Of a DNA stretch of 54,585 nucleotides, positions 36,347 to 45,366 are shown piece by piece. The translations under genes were made by a program, and so were the position numbers. Below the pieces are notes generated by a model, which made no database searches, had not been told where the DNA came from, and worked only from the letters and a program-made list of their open reading frames with translations. Every line of letters starts with the position of its first letter. Position 1 is the first letter of the stretch. Source of the stretch: Chrysochromulina tobinii (lineage: Eukaryota; Haptophyta; Prymnesiales; Chrysochromulinaceae); assembly GCA_001275005.1 (NCBI GenBank), contig JWZX01002887.1:1-54585 (forward strand), written 5' to 3'.

Positions 36347-37762
36347 ATGAAGCGCAAGGCGTCGGAAGACGAGGCCGACCTGGCGTCGTCGCTCGAGTGC
36401 GAGCTCATTGTTGCGGCCGCTGATATAGCGGCCTTCGCGCCCGACCTCGGCCACCTGAATCAGCTTGCGCGCGAGTGGCGCGCGTCATGGATGGCGCGGC
36501 TCGACCTCGTGCGACGGGCTGCTGCACTGAGCAACGAGCAGCTCCACGAGGAGGGCCGCAGCGAGGCGATGCACCGGTATGGTCATGCGGACGCGCCGCA
36601 CCTTTGGCCGGACCCACCGTCGCTCACCCTGCTCATCGAGCAGTCTGTCCGGACGGACCAGGAGGCCAGCTTCACCTCGGAGGTCGACGCCTTTGCCACG
36701 AGAGTTGCAGAGGCCAAGGCCGCCCGGTTAGCGCAGCTGCAAGAAGCGAAGGCCGCCTCGCCGCCCGAGACTGCAAGCGTGCGCGTGCTCGGCCAAGGCC
36801 TCGGCTTGCTCGTCAAGGCCGTCCGAGAGGCCACGGAGCTCGACAAGCCCGTGCGCGAGCGGCTCGAGCTGAGCACCAAACGGATCGCGCGCTACCGAGC
36901 CTCATGCTCGGTGCGCGCACTCGCGCCATCGGCGCGCCTCGTCGCCGTGCCGCCCACGCGCGCGGGCTATGAGCAGATCCTTGATTTCTACCGGCTGACC
37001 GACGCCTCCACGTACAGCTTCGGTCGCGTCTTCGATGGTCCGCAGTTCTTCACCGACGTGCGCCGCAACGTGGCGATCATGCATGCTACACGCGGGCCGC
37101 TGCCAGCCGCCGATGCGGCGAGGAGTACAGATGGAGGGGACCGCAGCGACGTTCGGGCTGGGTCGGTGCGACTCGGTGACGGCAGCGACGGTAGCGTTGG
37201 CGCTAGCATTGGTGCCCACTACGGCGCGTGCATGGGTGCCAGCATTGGCGACGACGGCGGCGACGATGCGGTCCTGTTTTCAGAGTACGCAGTGAGTGGC
37301 GTTGATGCGCCTGGGCTCAACCCTAATTTGGATGAGCTCAACCCTAATTTGGATGGGCTCAACCCGGAGGTGGGCGCCGTGGCCTCGGAACCGGAGCCAG
37401 CCGACAGGAGGTGTGAAGCGTCCATGGGGTGTGAAGAGCCAGCCGACACGATCGTGGTCGATGCCTGTGAGACGCGAGGACGCTTCACACCCCGTGGGCC
37501 ATTCACACCCATCGAGGCCGTGGACGGGCTAGGTGAGTGCTACATGCGCGACCACGACGCCGAGTTCAAGCTGGCGAGTGCGCTGTGCACGCGCTGGCTC
37601 GGCGTGCGCGCGCCCGGCGACGTGAACGCCACCTACCACGGGAGAATTACTCTCTGGTCCAAGAAGGCGCTCTGCACCTCTTGCGCGGCCGTGGTTCACG
37701 AGCAGCTCGTGGCGGCACTGCCAAATGCGGAGCTATGCGTGCGGGTGGATGACGAGGGTTGA
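36347..37762 (+). CDS. Protein with C-terminal deaminase-fold domain (bacterial-toxin-type nucleic acid deaminase superfamily)
   Basis: 471 aa, intronless, ATG at 36347. The N-terminal 230 residues are helical (about 30-190) after a basic MKRKASEDE start, and a Gly/Asp-rich linker with LNPNLDE/LNPNLDG repeats follows. The last 75 residues match the deaminase core: MRDHDAEFKLASAL (H403, D404-x-E406), a beta strand GRITLWSKKALC and C443-x-x-C446 with VVHEQL, then PNAELCVRVDDEG as the final strand. In the superfamily a His/Cys/Asp and the two Cys bind zinc and the Glu moves protons. The pattern 'AE...L, G.I.LW/F, C..C..V, PN...V' is that of polymorphic-toxin deaminases known to have entered some algal and fungal lineages. 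Activity is not shown, and D in place of the usual H is a caution. Confidence 0.68.
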   Translation: MKRKASEDEADLASSLECELIVAAADIAAFAPDLGHLNQLAREWRASWMARLDLVRRAAALSNEQLHEEGRSEAMHRYGHADAPHLWPDPPSLTLLIEQSVRTDQEASFTSEVDAFATRVAEAKAARLAQLQEAKAASPPETASVRVLGQGLGLLVKAVREATELDKPVRERLELSTKRIARYRASCSVRALAPSARLVAVPPTRAGYEQILDFYRLTDASTYSFGRVFDGPQFFTDVRRNVAIMHATRGPLPAADAARSTDGGDRSDVRAGSVRLGDGSDGSVGASIGAHYGACMGASIGDDGGDDAVLFSEYAVSGVDAPGLNPNLDELNPNLDGLNPEVGAVASEPEPADRRCEASMGCEEPADTIVVDACETRGRFTPRGPFTPIEAVDGLGECYMRDHDAEFKLASALCTRWLGVRAPGDVNATYHGRITLWSKKALCTSCAAVVHEQLVAALPNAELCVRVDDEG

Positions 37763-38156
37763 AAACGGAGAGTGATAACGACGGTCGCGTAACGGTCGCG
37801 TGAGTCCATCACAAGACTCAAGAGTGTTGGAGATTCATTGGAGATTCTGCGATCTGATGCAAAGAGCTGCACGTTACAGAGGAGAGATTCACGTCCAGCT
37901 TAAGATCTTAACGCGCAACTACACACGCACGACCGTCGAGGCAACCGGATCAGCCATCATGTGACGTCAGCGACAGCGTGGGACCATTGCGTGGGACTGA
38001 GACCGGACGGATGAGTGTACCGTTGAGACGAGAACTCGTATTTCGATTCCCAAAGCCCAGAGAGAACTGGCCACGAGGGTAGCGAGACTCGGTACGCGCC
38101 GGCCGTGGGCGCATCATGAACGACGGTGTTCATAGAAACGCGAGCGCCCACACACA
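37763..38156. other. Spacer upstream of the XPG-like gene
   Basis: Contains the 3' flank of the deaminase gene and the promoter of the XPG-like gene. No motif recognised. Confidence 0.5.
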
Positions 38157-41100
38157 ATGGGTGTACGCAACCTCTGGACGCTACTAGCGCCGTGCGGCCG
38201 TCGCACGTCGGTGGACGCGCTCGCGCGGAAGCGCCTCGCCGTCGACGCCTCCATCTGGCTCATCCAGTTTGTGAAGGCCATGCGCGATGGCAACGGCGAG
38301 ATGATGCGGAACGCGCCACTGCTCGGCCTCTTTCGTCGCATCTGCAAGCTGCTCTACCTGCACGTGCGGCCGGTGCTCGTCTTCGACGGCGCGACGCCCG
38401 TGCTGAAGCGGCGCACCGTTGCCCGCCGGCAGGCGTTCCGGCAGCGCCAGGAAGGCAGCTTGCGCCGCACCGCCGAAATGATCCTGCTCAACCAGATGAA
38501 GGGCCGACAGTTGCTCCACGGCATCGTGGGCGTCGCCGACGCTGGTGGCTTTCCTGCCGCGGGTGCTAGCTCTGCCGCCGCGCATGCGTCGGTGCCGGTG
38601 CCCGTTTCCGCCTCCACTAGTGCGTTGGACGACGCTGTGGCCGCCTCTCAATTCGTCGAGGAGGATGCTTGGGTCAGCGCAGGCGCCTTCTGGGTGGACT
38701 CTGCGGCCGCGACGAGCGCGGCTGCTCGAGCGACGGACGCGCTCGCCGAGGCGGAGGAGCCCCAGGCGCGCCGCAAGTTCCATGCGGAGGGCCTTGGGGG
38801 TGGAGCTGCGCTGGGCGGCGCTGCGGGCGGCGGCGACCTCGAGGACGAGGCATTCGTCGAGGAGCAGCCTCCTCCGGATGAGGAGCTTGTGGGCGCGGCG
38901 GCGAAGCCACGTCGTAAGCGAAAGATCGCACAGCTCGACGACAGTGAGGAGGAGGAGGCGTCGGATGGGCTCCTGGGGCAGGGCGAGTCTCGTCAGCTCC
39001 TCGGGCAGGGCGAGTCGCGTCAGCTCGGACGCCACGGCAGCGTGCGGCTGGCGCGCTCGTCGGTGCCGATCGTCGACCGCGGCTCCGTCTTCACCGCTCA
39101 GGTCGTGTGGCCGGTGCACTCAGCTGAGGCGGCCCGCGCAGCGATGGTCCTGATGCGAGGAGAAGCTCCTGCCGCCGGTGCCGACCACAACATGACGGCG
39201 TTTCGCGTCCGGGAGGAGGGCAGGGTCCAGCAAGCCTACGAGGACGATGGCGAGGCCGGCGGGGGCTATCGACTCATGAGCTGTCTCGCGAGGCTCCGAG
39301 GGACCGACGTCGCCATCATGGTGTCGCGCGTGTACGGCGGCCGGAACTTGGGTCCGATCCGATTCGACCACATCAGCCGCGTGGCTGAAGACTTGCTTGC
39401 CGAGCTCCAGCATCAGCCTGACAAGGGCATTCCCCCCTCGGCGGGCTCGGGGCAGCCGACGGGTGGCGCTAGGAGCGCCGCTGGGGGTGGCGCTGGGGGT
39501 GGCGCCGGCTCCTCGGCGGTGGCGGGCCGAAGCAGCTCGTGCGCGCGCGCAGTCGATTGGGACTCTTCTCTCCAGCTGGTCGACGGGCCGACGCTGCAGG
39601 AGTGCATCGAGCGTGCGGCTCAGAAGCTGGGCCATAACCTGCACGACTCGCTCAGCCTGCAGCGGCTCGGCCAGGGCCAGTTGCTCGTGCCGCGTGCGGC
39701 CGAGCTTGATAGGGAGGTGATGAAGCGGCTGCCGCCGGCGATGCAGTTTGAGGTGCTCGAGGAGATCAAGCTGACCGAGCGCGCGCGTCGTCGTGACTCG
39801 CTCGTGCATGCCGCCACCGACGGGCTACACACGATCGAATCGTTCTCACACCAACAGCTGCTCAACTACATCGAGGTGTCCAAGGTAGCCGTCCAAGTGA
39901 ACGAGCTGCGTGCCGAGCTCTCGAAGGACAGAGACGGGTTCCGTCCGATCGCATCCGACGCTACGCGTAGGTACAGGCTCCACGACGAGGGCGCCCCCCT
40001 CGACGATGAGCAGCAAGAGCAGCAGCAGGAGCAGCAGCCCGAGGCGGCGGAGGAGGAGGAGGAGGTGGATCCAGTCGAGCGGCGCCGTCGTGCGCTCGAG
40101 GAGATCAAGGCTAAGCATGCCCAGCAGGCGGCGAAGCGGGCGGCGGCGGTGGCGGCAATGGCGGCGGGGCCGGCAGCGGCGGCGGAGGCGAAGGCGAAGG
40201 AAGGCGAAGGTGAAGGAGACACCGGCAACTTCAGTGACGACGACAATGGCGGCGGCGGCTTCTTTCCAGAGGCAGACGCAGGTGACGAGGGCGGTGGCGG
40301 CTTCTGTTCAGACATCGGCGGCGCATGCGCGGGCGGGGCGGTTGGCGTCAGCGCGCCGGATGCTGCTGAGACCGAGGAGGCCGAACTCGCGCGTGCGATC
40401 GCTCTGTCGTACGAAAGCCAAGCAACGGCGGCCCGCCGCCAAGGCAAGCAACGCATCGGAGCCTTGTCTTCGTCCTCGGGCACGGCCAGCGGCGGCACCG
40501 CCACACGGCCTTTGGGTGCGCCCGCACTTGGCGCCGCCACAGCGAGTGTGGCCCTCAACGGACGCAAGTTTGCGCTGGACTCGGACAGTGACGAGGGCGG
40601 CGGCGAAGAGGCGCAGCTGCAGCGAGCCCTGAGCTTGTCGCTCATGGAGCAGGAGCACGGCGCGCACGGCGCGAGCAGCTCTGTCAGCTGCACGGCCAGA
40701 GGACGTGCAGATCCGGAAGTGGTCGTGCTCAGCGAGGACGAAGCCGAAGTGACGGTCATTCGCGCGCCGCGGGGCCCTTTCGGAAGCGCCGCTGTGTTGG
40801 GCGCGCCGCTACTGCCAGCCGAAGACGAGGCCGAAGACGACGGTGTTGAAGTGTGCTACGAGATGGTGGATGAGGGCGAGGATGGCGCCGACGACGGCTT
40901 CGATGATCTCTTCTCGGCCGAGTTGCTCGCGAAGGCTGACGAGCGCCGACTGCAGAGGAAGCAGGAGCAGGAGCAGGAGCTGGAGCTGGAGCGGGAGCGG
41001 GAGCGGGAGCGGGAGCGGGAGCGGGAGCAGGAGCAGCTGCCCATCGACCTGTGCACCGAAGAGCCCGAGGCCATCACCACCGGCGCGGGCCCAGCCTTGA

Positions 41101-44000
41101 GCGCAGCCTTGAGCGCTGGTAGCGCCAGCATGGCCACGGCCAGTGGCGTCGTGCCAAGCGGTGCGGCGTGGCGGATGCATTTCAAGAAGCGCATGTGGAG
41201 TACTATGAAGCAGCCTGGGCATGAGACGTTGGCACAGCCGTTGGGCGAGCCGGGCGATGAAGGCGAGGCGCAGCAGGAGGGCGAGCGGTTTGCCGACGAG
41301 GAGGCGGCGGAGATGGCGATTGCGAGCGCGCTGCAGCTCAAGGGGCGTTCGCGCATTTGGGAGGAGGCGGTGGCGGAGGATGGAAGTGGAGAGCGTGAGA
41401 ACGTGCCAAGTGGCGTTCTGCGGGAGGAGGCGGAGGCAGCGAATGAGGGACAAGGCGAGGGCGAGGGCGAGGGCGAGGGCGAGGGTAAGGGCAGGCAGCA
41501 AAGGAAGCACCAAGTCGAGAGCGAGGGCGAGTACGTTGCGATGGATGAAGGTGCTTTGGAACGAGACGACGGAGGGGAGGTACAGGAGACTAGGGAGGCG
41601 GAGGAGGCGGAGGAGGCGGAGGAGGCAGAGGAGGCGGAGGAGGCGGAGGAGGCGGAGGAGAATGAGCAGGGGATGAGGGGAGGGGAGGATGGAGAGCAAG
41701 AGGGCGACGAGGTGGTGGAGGACGAGGAAGAAAACGACGATGAGGACGAGGACGCGAGGCAGCAGGACTCGCCCATCTCGCGCCGCCTCGCCGCGGAACG
41801 TGCGGGGCAGTTGCCGCCGCTCATGCCGCCACTGCCCCCAGCTCCAGCGCGGTCGACATGCCCGCCGCGAGCCAGGGAGTTGCCTGCCGACTATGAGGAC
41901 GAGGTGGGCGAGGTGAGCGAGGTTGAGGACCAGGCGAGCGCTGACACACGCGCCGAGGCGGACGCGGCGCGGCGCATCGCCCTTGAGGCCGAGCTCGAGG
42001 CCAATGAGCGCGAGGCTGACCGGCTGCAGCAGAATCAGAAGAAGCTCGCGCGTGACGCTGAGCAGGTGAGCGACGAGACGTACGCGGAGGCGAAGAGGCT
42101 GCTCAGCCTTTTTGGAGTGCCCTACATTGAAGCGCCCATGGAGGCGGAGGCGCAGTGTGCACAGCTCGAGCAGGCCGACTTAGTCGACGCGATCGCGACT
42201 GAGGACAACGACGCCTTCCTCTTCGGCGGCCGGTGCGTGTACAAGCATCTCTTCGATCAGAAGCACCACGTGGAGGTGTACTCGATGGACGACATCGAGG
42301 CCGAGCTCCACGTGTCACGTCGCGAGCTCGTAGCGCTTGCGCAGCTGCTCGGCTCCGACTACACGGACGGCGTGCACGGTGTGGGCGTGGTGAACGCGAT
42401 GGAGACGATCGCCGCGTACGGTGCCTCCGAGAGCGGCCTCGTCACCTTTGGCAAGTGGGTGCGTGCTTGGCGAGGCGACGGCGAGGAGGGCGAGGAGGGC
42501 GCGGCAGAGCCGCCGCCAGACGACGAGGAGGATGAGGTGGAGCCGAATGAGGCGGGCGACGCCGGGGAGGCGAGCGGCAGTGCCGCCAGCGTCCTCGCGC
42601 AGCGGCGCGCGCGCCGTTTAGCCTTCGAGAAGCGCCACCGCACCGTGCGTCGCAACTGGGTGCTCCCAGACACCTTCCCATCTTCGGCGGTGGCCGACGC
42701 GTACCTACGGCCGCACGTAGACAACAGCGAGGCGCCGTGCCAGTGGTCGCGCCCGGATCTCAGGGCGCTGCGCGAGTTCTGCCTCGACAAGTTTGGGTGG
42801 ACGCAGGCCAAAGCCGACGAGCTTCTGCTGCCGATGATGGCCGAGTACGAGAAGGGGCTCACCCAGAGCCGCATCGACCAGCACTTCTCCTTCGAGAGGC
42901 GCTTCGCCCGCGTGGACTCGACGCGGCTTGCGACCGCCATTGGGATCCAAACCGGCTCGAGAGAACTCGCGGTGCCCTTGTCGTACGCCGCAGGGCTCGC
43001 TGTGAAGAGCGGTGGCGCTGCTGTGAAGAGCGGTGCCGCAGGTGGGCGCGGGGCGGGGCGCAGGAGTAAGGGAGCCGGCCGAGGCAGGGGCGCTCGAGGC
43101 GGCGCGCGCAAGCTGGCGGGACCCAAGAGCAAAGCGCCCGCGGTGAAGAAGCCACGGCGTAAGCGAAAGGGTGCGCAGTCCGACGACAGCGACGAGGAGG
43201 ACGCGGCTGATGAGAGCGATGAGGGCGATGAGGAGGCGTCATTCGAGGGTGGCGCGGACACTGGCACGCTGCCTGGGACGGCAGAGTTGCATTACTGGGA
43301 TGGCACCGCCACGGCGGCCGCTGCCGTGGCGGCGCCTTCGTTGACGGTGCCGACGGTGCCGACGGTGCGTCCTCAGAAGCTGTCGGCCGTCGTGGCCACC
43401 TCAACGCCGGTGGCCACCCCTGCTACCACATCCGTAACCACATCCGTAACCACATCCGCAATTCCCTCCACAACTGCGTTGCCTGCCGCGGCCGCTGCTG
43501 CTGCTGTGCCCAAGCCCCGTTCGCAACGGGCGGCCTCATCGGCAACCACGGCCGCTTCAATGGAGGCCGAGGCCGCGGCGGCCGCTTGGAACAAGGCGAG
43601 CGAGCGCGCCGCAGCGGCGGCGGCGCGAGCTCGAGAGATGGCAGCCAAGGCGGCCGAGGCGCAAGCGGCGCTTGAGAGCATCGAAACCGCCAAGCGGGCC
43701 AAGCGAGCCGAGGAAGCCGCGGTGGAGGAAGCGGCGAAGGCGAAGGCGACAGCGGAGGCGGCGGAGGCGGCGGCTTCGGAGAGGGCGCTTCGTACCCACG
43801 ACGTGCAGATGCACGAGGAGGAGAGCGACGCGGCGCAGCTCGGCGCCGACACGACGAGGAGAGGCGAGGCGCCTCGTGACGTGGACGATGGGGCGCCGCT
43901 CGCTGCTGCGGACTTGGGCGACGCACTCAAGATGTCGCTCCCCCAAGCGGCTTTCGATGGGAGCCTCGGAGACGCTCTGCGGATGGCGATTGGGCAGTGA
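38157..44000 (+). CDS. XPG/Rad2-family nuclease with embedded IMPACT/YigZ domain and UIM motifs
   Basis: 1,947 aa, intronless. XPG-N is at residues 1-125 (MGVRNLWTLLAPCGR, VDASIWLIQFVKAMRDGNGE, VLVFDGATPVLKRRT) and XPG-I at about 1305-1410 (PYIEAPMEAEAQCAQLEQAD, DAIATEDNDAFLFGG, LLGSDYTDGVHGVG), with all the expected acidic metal ligands. A PCNA-box-like QSRIDQHFSF lies at about 1570, where human XPG has QLRIDSFF. The long spacer suits XPG/Rad2, the 3' incision enzyme of nucleotide excision repair, rather than FEN1 or EXO1. It carries an extra UPF0029/IMPACT-type domain at about 305-420 (VFTAQVVWPVHSAEAARAAM, DDGEAGGGYRLMSCLARLRG, VSRVYGGRNLGPIRF) and two ubiquitin-interacting-like motifs (EEAELARAIALSYES, about 740; EEAQLQRALSLSLMEQ, about 818). 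The remaining spacer is acidic low complexity. Length exceeds human XPG (1,186 aa) mainly by these inserts. Confidence 0.88.
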   Translation: MGVRNLWTLLAPCGRRTSVDALARKRLAVDASIWLIQFVKAMRDGNGEMMRNAPLLGLFRRICKLLYLHVRPVLVFDGATPVLKRRTVARRQAFRQRQEGSLRRTAEMILLNQMKGRQLLHGIVGVADAGGFPAAGASSAAAHASVPVPVSASTSALDDAVAASQFVEEDAWVSAGAFWVDSAAATSAAARATDALAEAEEPQARRKFHAEGLGGGAALGGAAGGGDLEDEAFVEEQPPPDEELVGAAAKPRRKRKIAQLDDSEEEEASDGLLGQGESRQLLGQGESRQLGRHGSVRLARSSVPIVDRGSVFTAQVVWPVHSAEAARAAMVLMRGEAPAAGADHNMTAFRVREEGRVQQAYEDDGEAGGGYRLMSCLARLRGTDVAIMVSRVYGGRNLGPIRFDHISRVAEDLLAELQHQPDKGIPPSAGSGQPTGGARSAAGGGAGGGAGSSAVAGRSSSCARAVDWDSSLQLVDGPTLQECIERAAQKLGHNLHDSLSLQRLGQGQLLVPRAAELDREVMKRLPPAMQFEVLEEIKLTERARRRDSLVHAATDGLHTIESFSHQQLLNYIEVSKVAVQVNELRAELSKDRDGFRPIASDATRRYRLHDEGAPLDDEQQEQQQEQQPEAAEEEEEVDPVERRRRALEEIKAKHAQQAAKRAAAVAAMAAGPAAAAEAKAKEGEGEGDTGNFSDDDNGGGGFFPEADAGDEGGGGFCSDIGGACAGGAVGVSAPDAAETEEAELARAIALSYESQATAARRQGKQRIGALSSSSGTASGGTATRPLGAPALGAATASVALNGRKFALDSDSDEGGGEEAQLQRALSLSLMEQEHGAHGASSSVSCTARGRADPEVVVLSEDEAEVTVIRAPRGPFGSAAVLGAPLLPAEDEAEDDGVEVCYEMVDEGEDGADDGFDDLFSAELLAKADERRLQRKQEQEQELELEREREREREREREQEQLPIDLCTEEPEAITTGAGPALSAALSAGSASMATASGVVPSGAAWRMHFKKRMWSTMKQPGHETLAQPLGEPGDEGEAQQEGERFADEEAAEMAIASALQLKGRSRIWEEAVAEDGSGERENVPSGVLREEAEAANEGQGEGEGEGEGEGKGRQQRKHQVESEGEYVAMDEGALERDDGGEVQETREAEEAEEAEEAEEAEEAEEAEENEQGMRGGEDGEQEGDEVVEDEEENDDEDEDARQQDSPISRRLAAERAGQLPPLMPPLPPAPARSTCPPRARELPADYEDEVGEVSEVEDQASADTRAEADAARRIALEAELEANEREADRLQQNQKKLARDAEQVSDETYAEAKRLLSLFGVPYIEAPMEAEAQCAQLEQADLVDAIATEDNDAFLFGGRCVYKHLFDQKHHVEVYSMDDIEAELHVSRRELVALAQLLGSDYTDGVHGVGVVNAMETIAAYGASESGLVTFGKWVRAWRGDGEEGEEGAAEPPPDDEEDEVEPNEAGDAGEASGSAASVLAQRRARRLAFEKRHRTVRRNWVLPDTFPSSAVADAYLRPHVDNSEAPCQWSRPDLRALREFCLDKFGWTQAKADELLLPMMAEYEKGLTQSRIDQHFSFERRFARVDSTRLATAIGIQTGSRELAVPLSYAAGLAVKSGGAAVKSGAAGGRGAGRRSKGAGRGRGARGGARKLAGPKSKAPAVKKPRRKRKGAQSDDSDEEDAADESDEGDEEASFEGGADTGTLPGTAELHYWDGTATAAAAVAAPSLTVPTVPTVRPQKLSAVVATSTPVATPATTSVTTSVTTSAIPSTTALPAAAAAAAVPKPRSQRAASSATTAASMEAEAAAAAWNKASERAAAAAARAREMAAKAAEAQAALESIETAKRAKRAEEAAVEEAAKAKATAEAAEAAASERALRTHDVQMHEEESDAAQLGADTTRRGEAPRDVDDGAPLAAADLGDALKMSLPQAAFDGSLGDALRMAIGQ
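41577..41660 (+). repeat. Glu-Ala coding minisatellite in the XPG spacer
   Basis: Repeated GAGGCGGAG units encode (EAE)n-type acidic helix. Similar tracts lie at 40982-41035 (GAGCGG, encoding ERERER) and 41457-41490 (GAGGGC). These are the low-complexity spacer between XPG-N and XPG-I. Confidence 0.85.
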
Positions 44001-44394
44001 TGCCGCGATTCCGAATTCACGATAAATCCCAAAATACTGTAATCGAATCGTTGTTCCCTTCGTTGGGGCGTCGGGGCATGTGGGCCAATACATCAAAATA
44101 CGCGTACCGACTACCGTACCGCCGGACATCAACATGCCGGACCCCGGGACAACCGCCGCCGAATGGGACCTCGGAATGCGTGATCCGTGAATGTGAACCT
44201 GAGTACATTCGTACGGTGCCTTACAGAATACAGTATGGGCATGCACCATATCGATCCATCATGCGTCTGATGGCTTGCTGGTGCGCTGATTCTCAGCTGG
44301 GTCCACGTGGCCTCGTGGTGGCGCCCAAAACCAAGAAGTAGAATAGCACGTGGCACGACGAGCCAATGATGAAAGCTCCTGGCCTGCTTCGAAC
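44001..44394. other. Convergent spacer
   Basis: Between the XPG-like stop (+) and the stop of the signal-peptide protein (-). Less GC-rich than the genes. No coding motif. Confidence 0.5.
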
Positions 44395-45033
44395 TCATGC
44401 ACCCTCGTCTATGCAGACCAGTTTGTCTGGGGTCAGCCCTGTAAGGGCTTGCGCCCACAGCTGCGCGTCGGCTTCCAAGGCGATGGCAGTCGTCTTCGCC
44501 TCCTCGCCCAGGCCGGTGAGCTCCTCCTGCGCAATTCTGAGGAGTTCAGAACTGCTTGGCGCACGCAGCTCGGTAGGAAGCGGGACCATTTCTAATTTGG
44601 TAGCATTCATGATCGCGCCTCCCCCACTATCCAAGTAAATGGGCACCTCGGCACCGATGGTGTCCGCGCGATCATACCTGGCAGCATCAAACAACAGGCC
44701 CTGAACCTTGGCGCCCTTGGGCAATGATTTGCCAGCCTCGTCGACAACGCGTCGCACCGCATAAAAGAGCTTAACGAGTGCCTGCTGTGCGAACGTCACC
44801 TCGGATGTGCGCAGGTCGAGCCAGTACTCGTAGCTGCGCTCCTTCGCTGCCGGCACACCCCACACTTGTGAGAGCGGGTCGACTGTCTTGGGCCGCCACG
44901 ATGAGTCCATTGCGATCGCAGCTCGGCCACTGGCATGCGCCATGGCTCGATATATACTTGCATGGGCGACGCGATGTGCGTTGTGAGCTTCCGCCCACGC
45001 CGCCGACGCCGCCGGGAGCAGCAGCAGCAGCAT
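44395..45033 (-). CDS. Signal-peptide-bearing protein of unknown function
   Basis: 212 aa, ATG at 45033. The N-terminus MLLLLLPAASAAWAEAHNAH is a clear signal peptide with an Ala-x-Ala cleavage site. The mature part has no family I recognise: an alpha/beta region with YEYWLDLRTSEVTFAQQALV, GAKVQGLLFDAARYDRADTI and EVPIYLDSGGGAIMNATKLE, ending in helices (TELRAPSSSELLRIAQEELT). No membrane helix follows, so it is secreted, luminal or possibly plastid-directed; the residue after the signal is not Phe, so plastid import is not specially indicated. Divergent from CCT7 with 333 bp between starts. Confidence 0.7.
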   Translation of the reverse strand: MLLLLLPAASAAWAEAHNAHRVAHASIYRAMAHASGRAAIAMDSSWRPKTVDPLSQVWGVPAAKERSYEYWLDLRTSEVTFAQQALVKLFYAVRRVVDEAGKSLPKGAKVQGLLFDAARYDRADTIGAEVPIYLDSGGGAIMNATKLEMVPLPTELRAPSSSELLRIAQEELTGLGEEAKTTAIALEADAQLWAQALTGLTPDKLVCIDEGA

Positions 45034-45366
45034 CGCAAAAAAATCTATAAGAACTATCGGGTTACGTTAGGAATCCTAGGGTGAAGGGTCCCCCCTTCCC
45101 CCGCTCCCCGCCGATTAACGGCCTGTGTCGGCCACACCTCCGTCCATTGCGATAGAGGCCCTCGTGCTTGGGGGTCCGGAGAGTGTGCTAAGCAAGCTAA
45201 TTAGTCGAAACACTTTCTTGCTTGAGAGTGTGCTCGTTTGTGTTTTCACACAGCAGCAACTTTTCCCACAACCAACGGCAGCGTCACGGGCGCCGCTCTG
45301 CCAAAGTGACGCAGATCGGCCAACGCGCCGCTCTTCGCCCCTGCCTACGCACCAATCCGCGCAGCC
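45034..45366. promoter_or_regulatory. Divergent promoter region of CCT7 and the signal-peptide gene
   Basis: 333 bp between two start codons on opposite strands. It contains a less GC-rich stretch (45180-45260). No specific element recognised. Confidence 0.55.

Noticed and set aside
40809-41824. Minus-strand frames with poly-Leu or poly-Ser opposite the XPG spacer
   Set aside because: They are antisense reading of Glu/Ala repeats.
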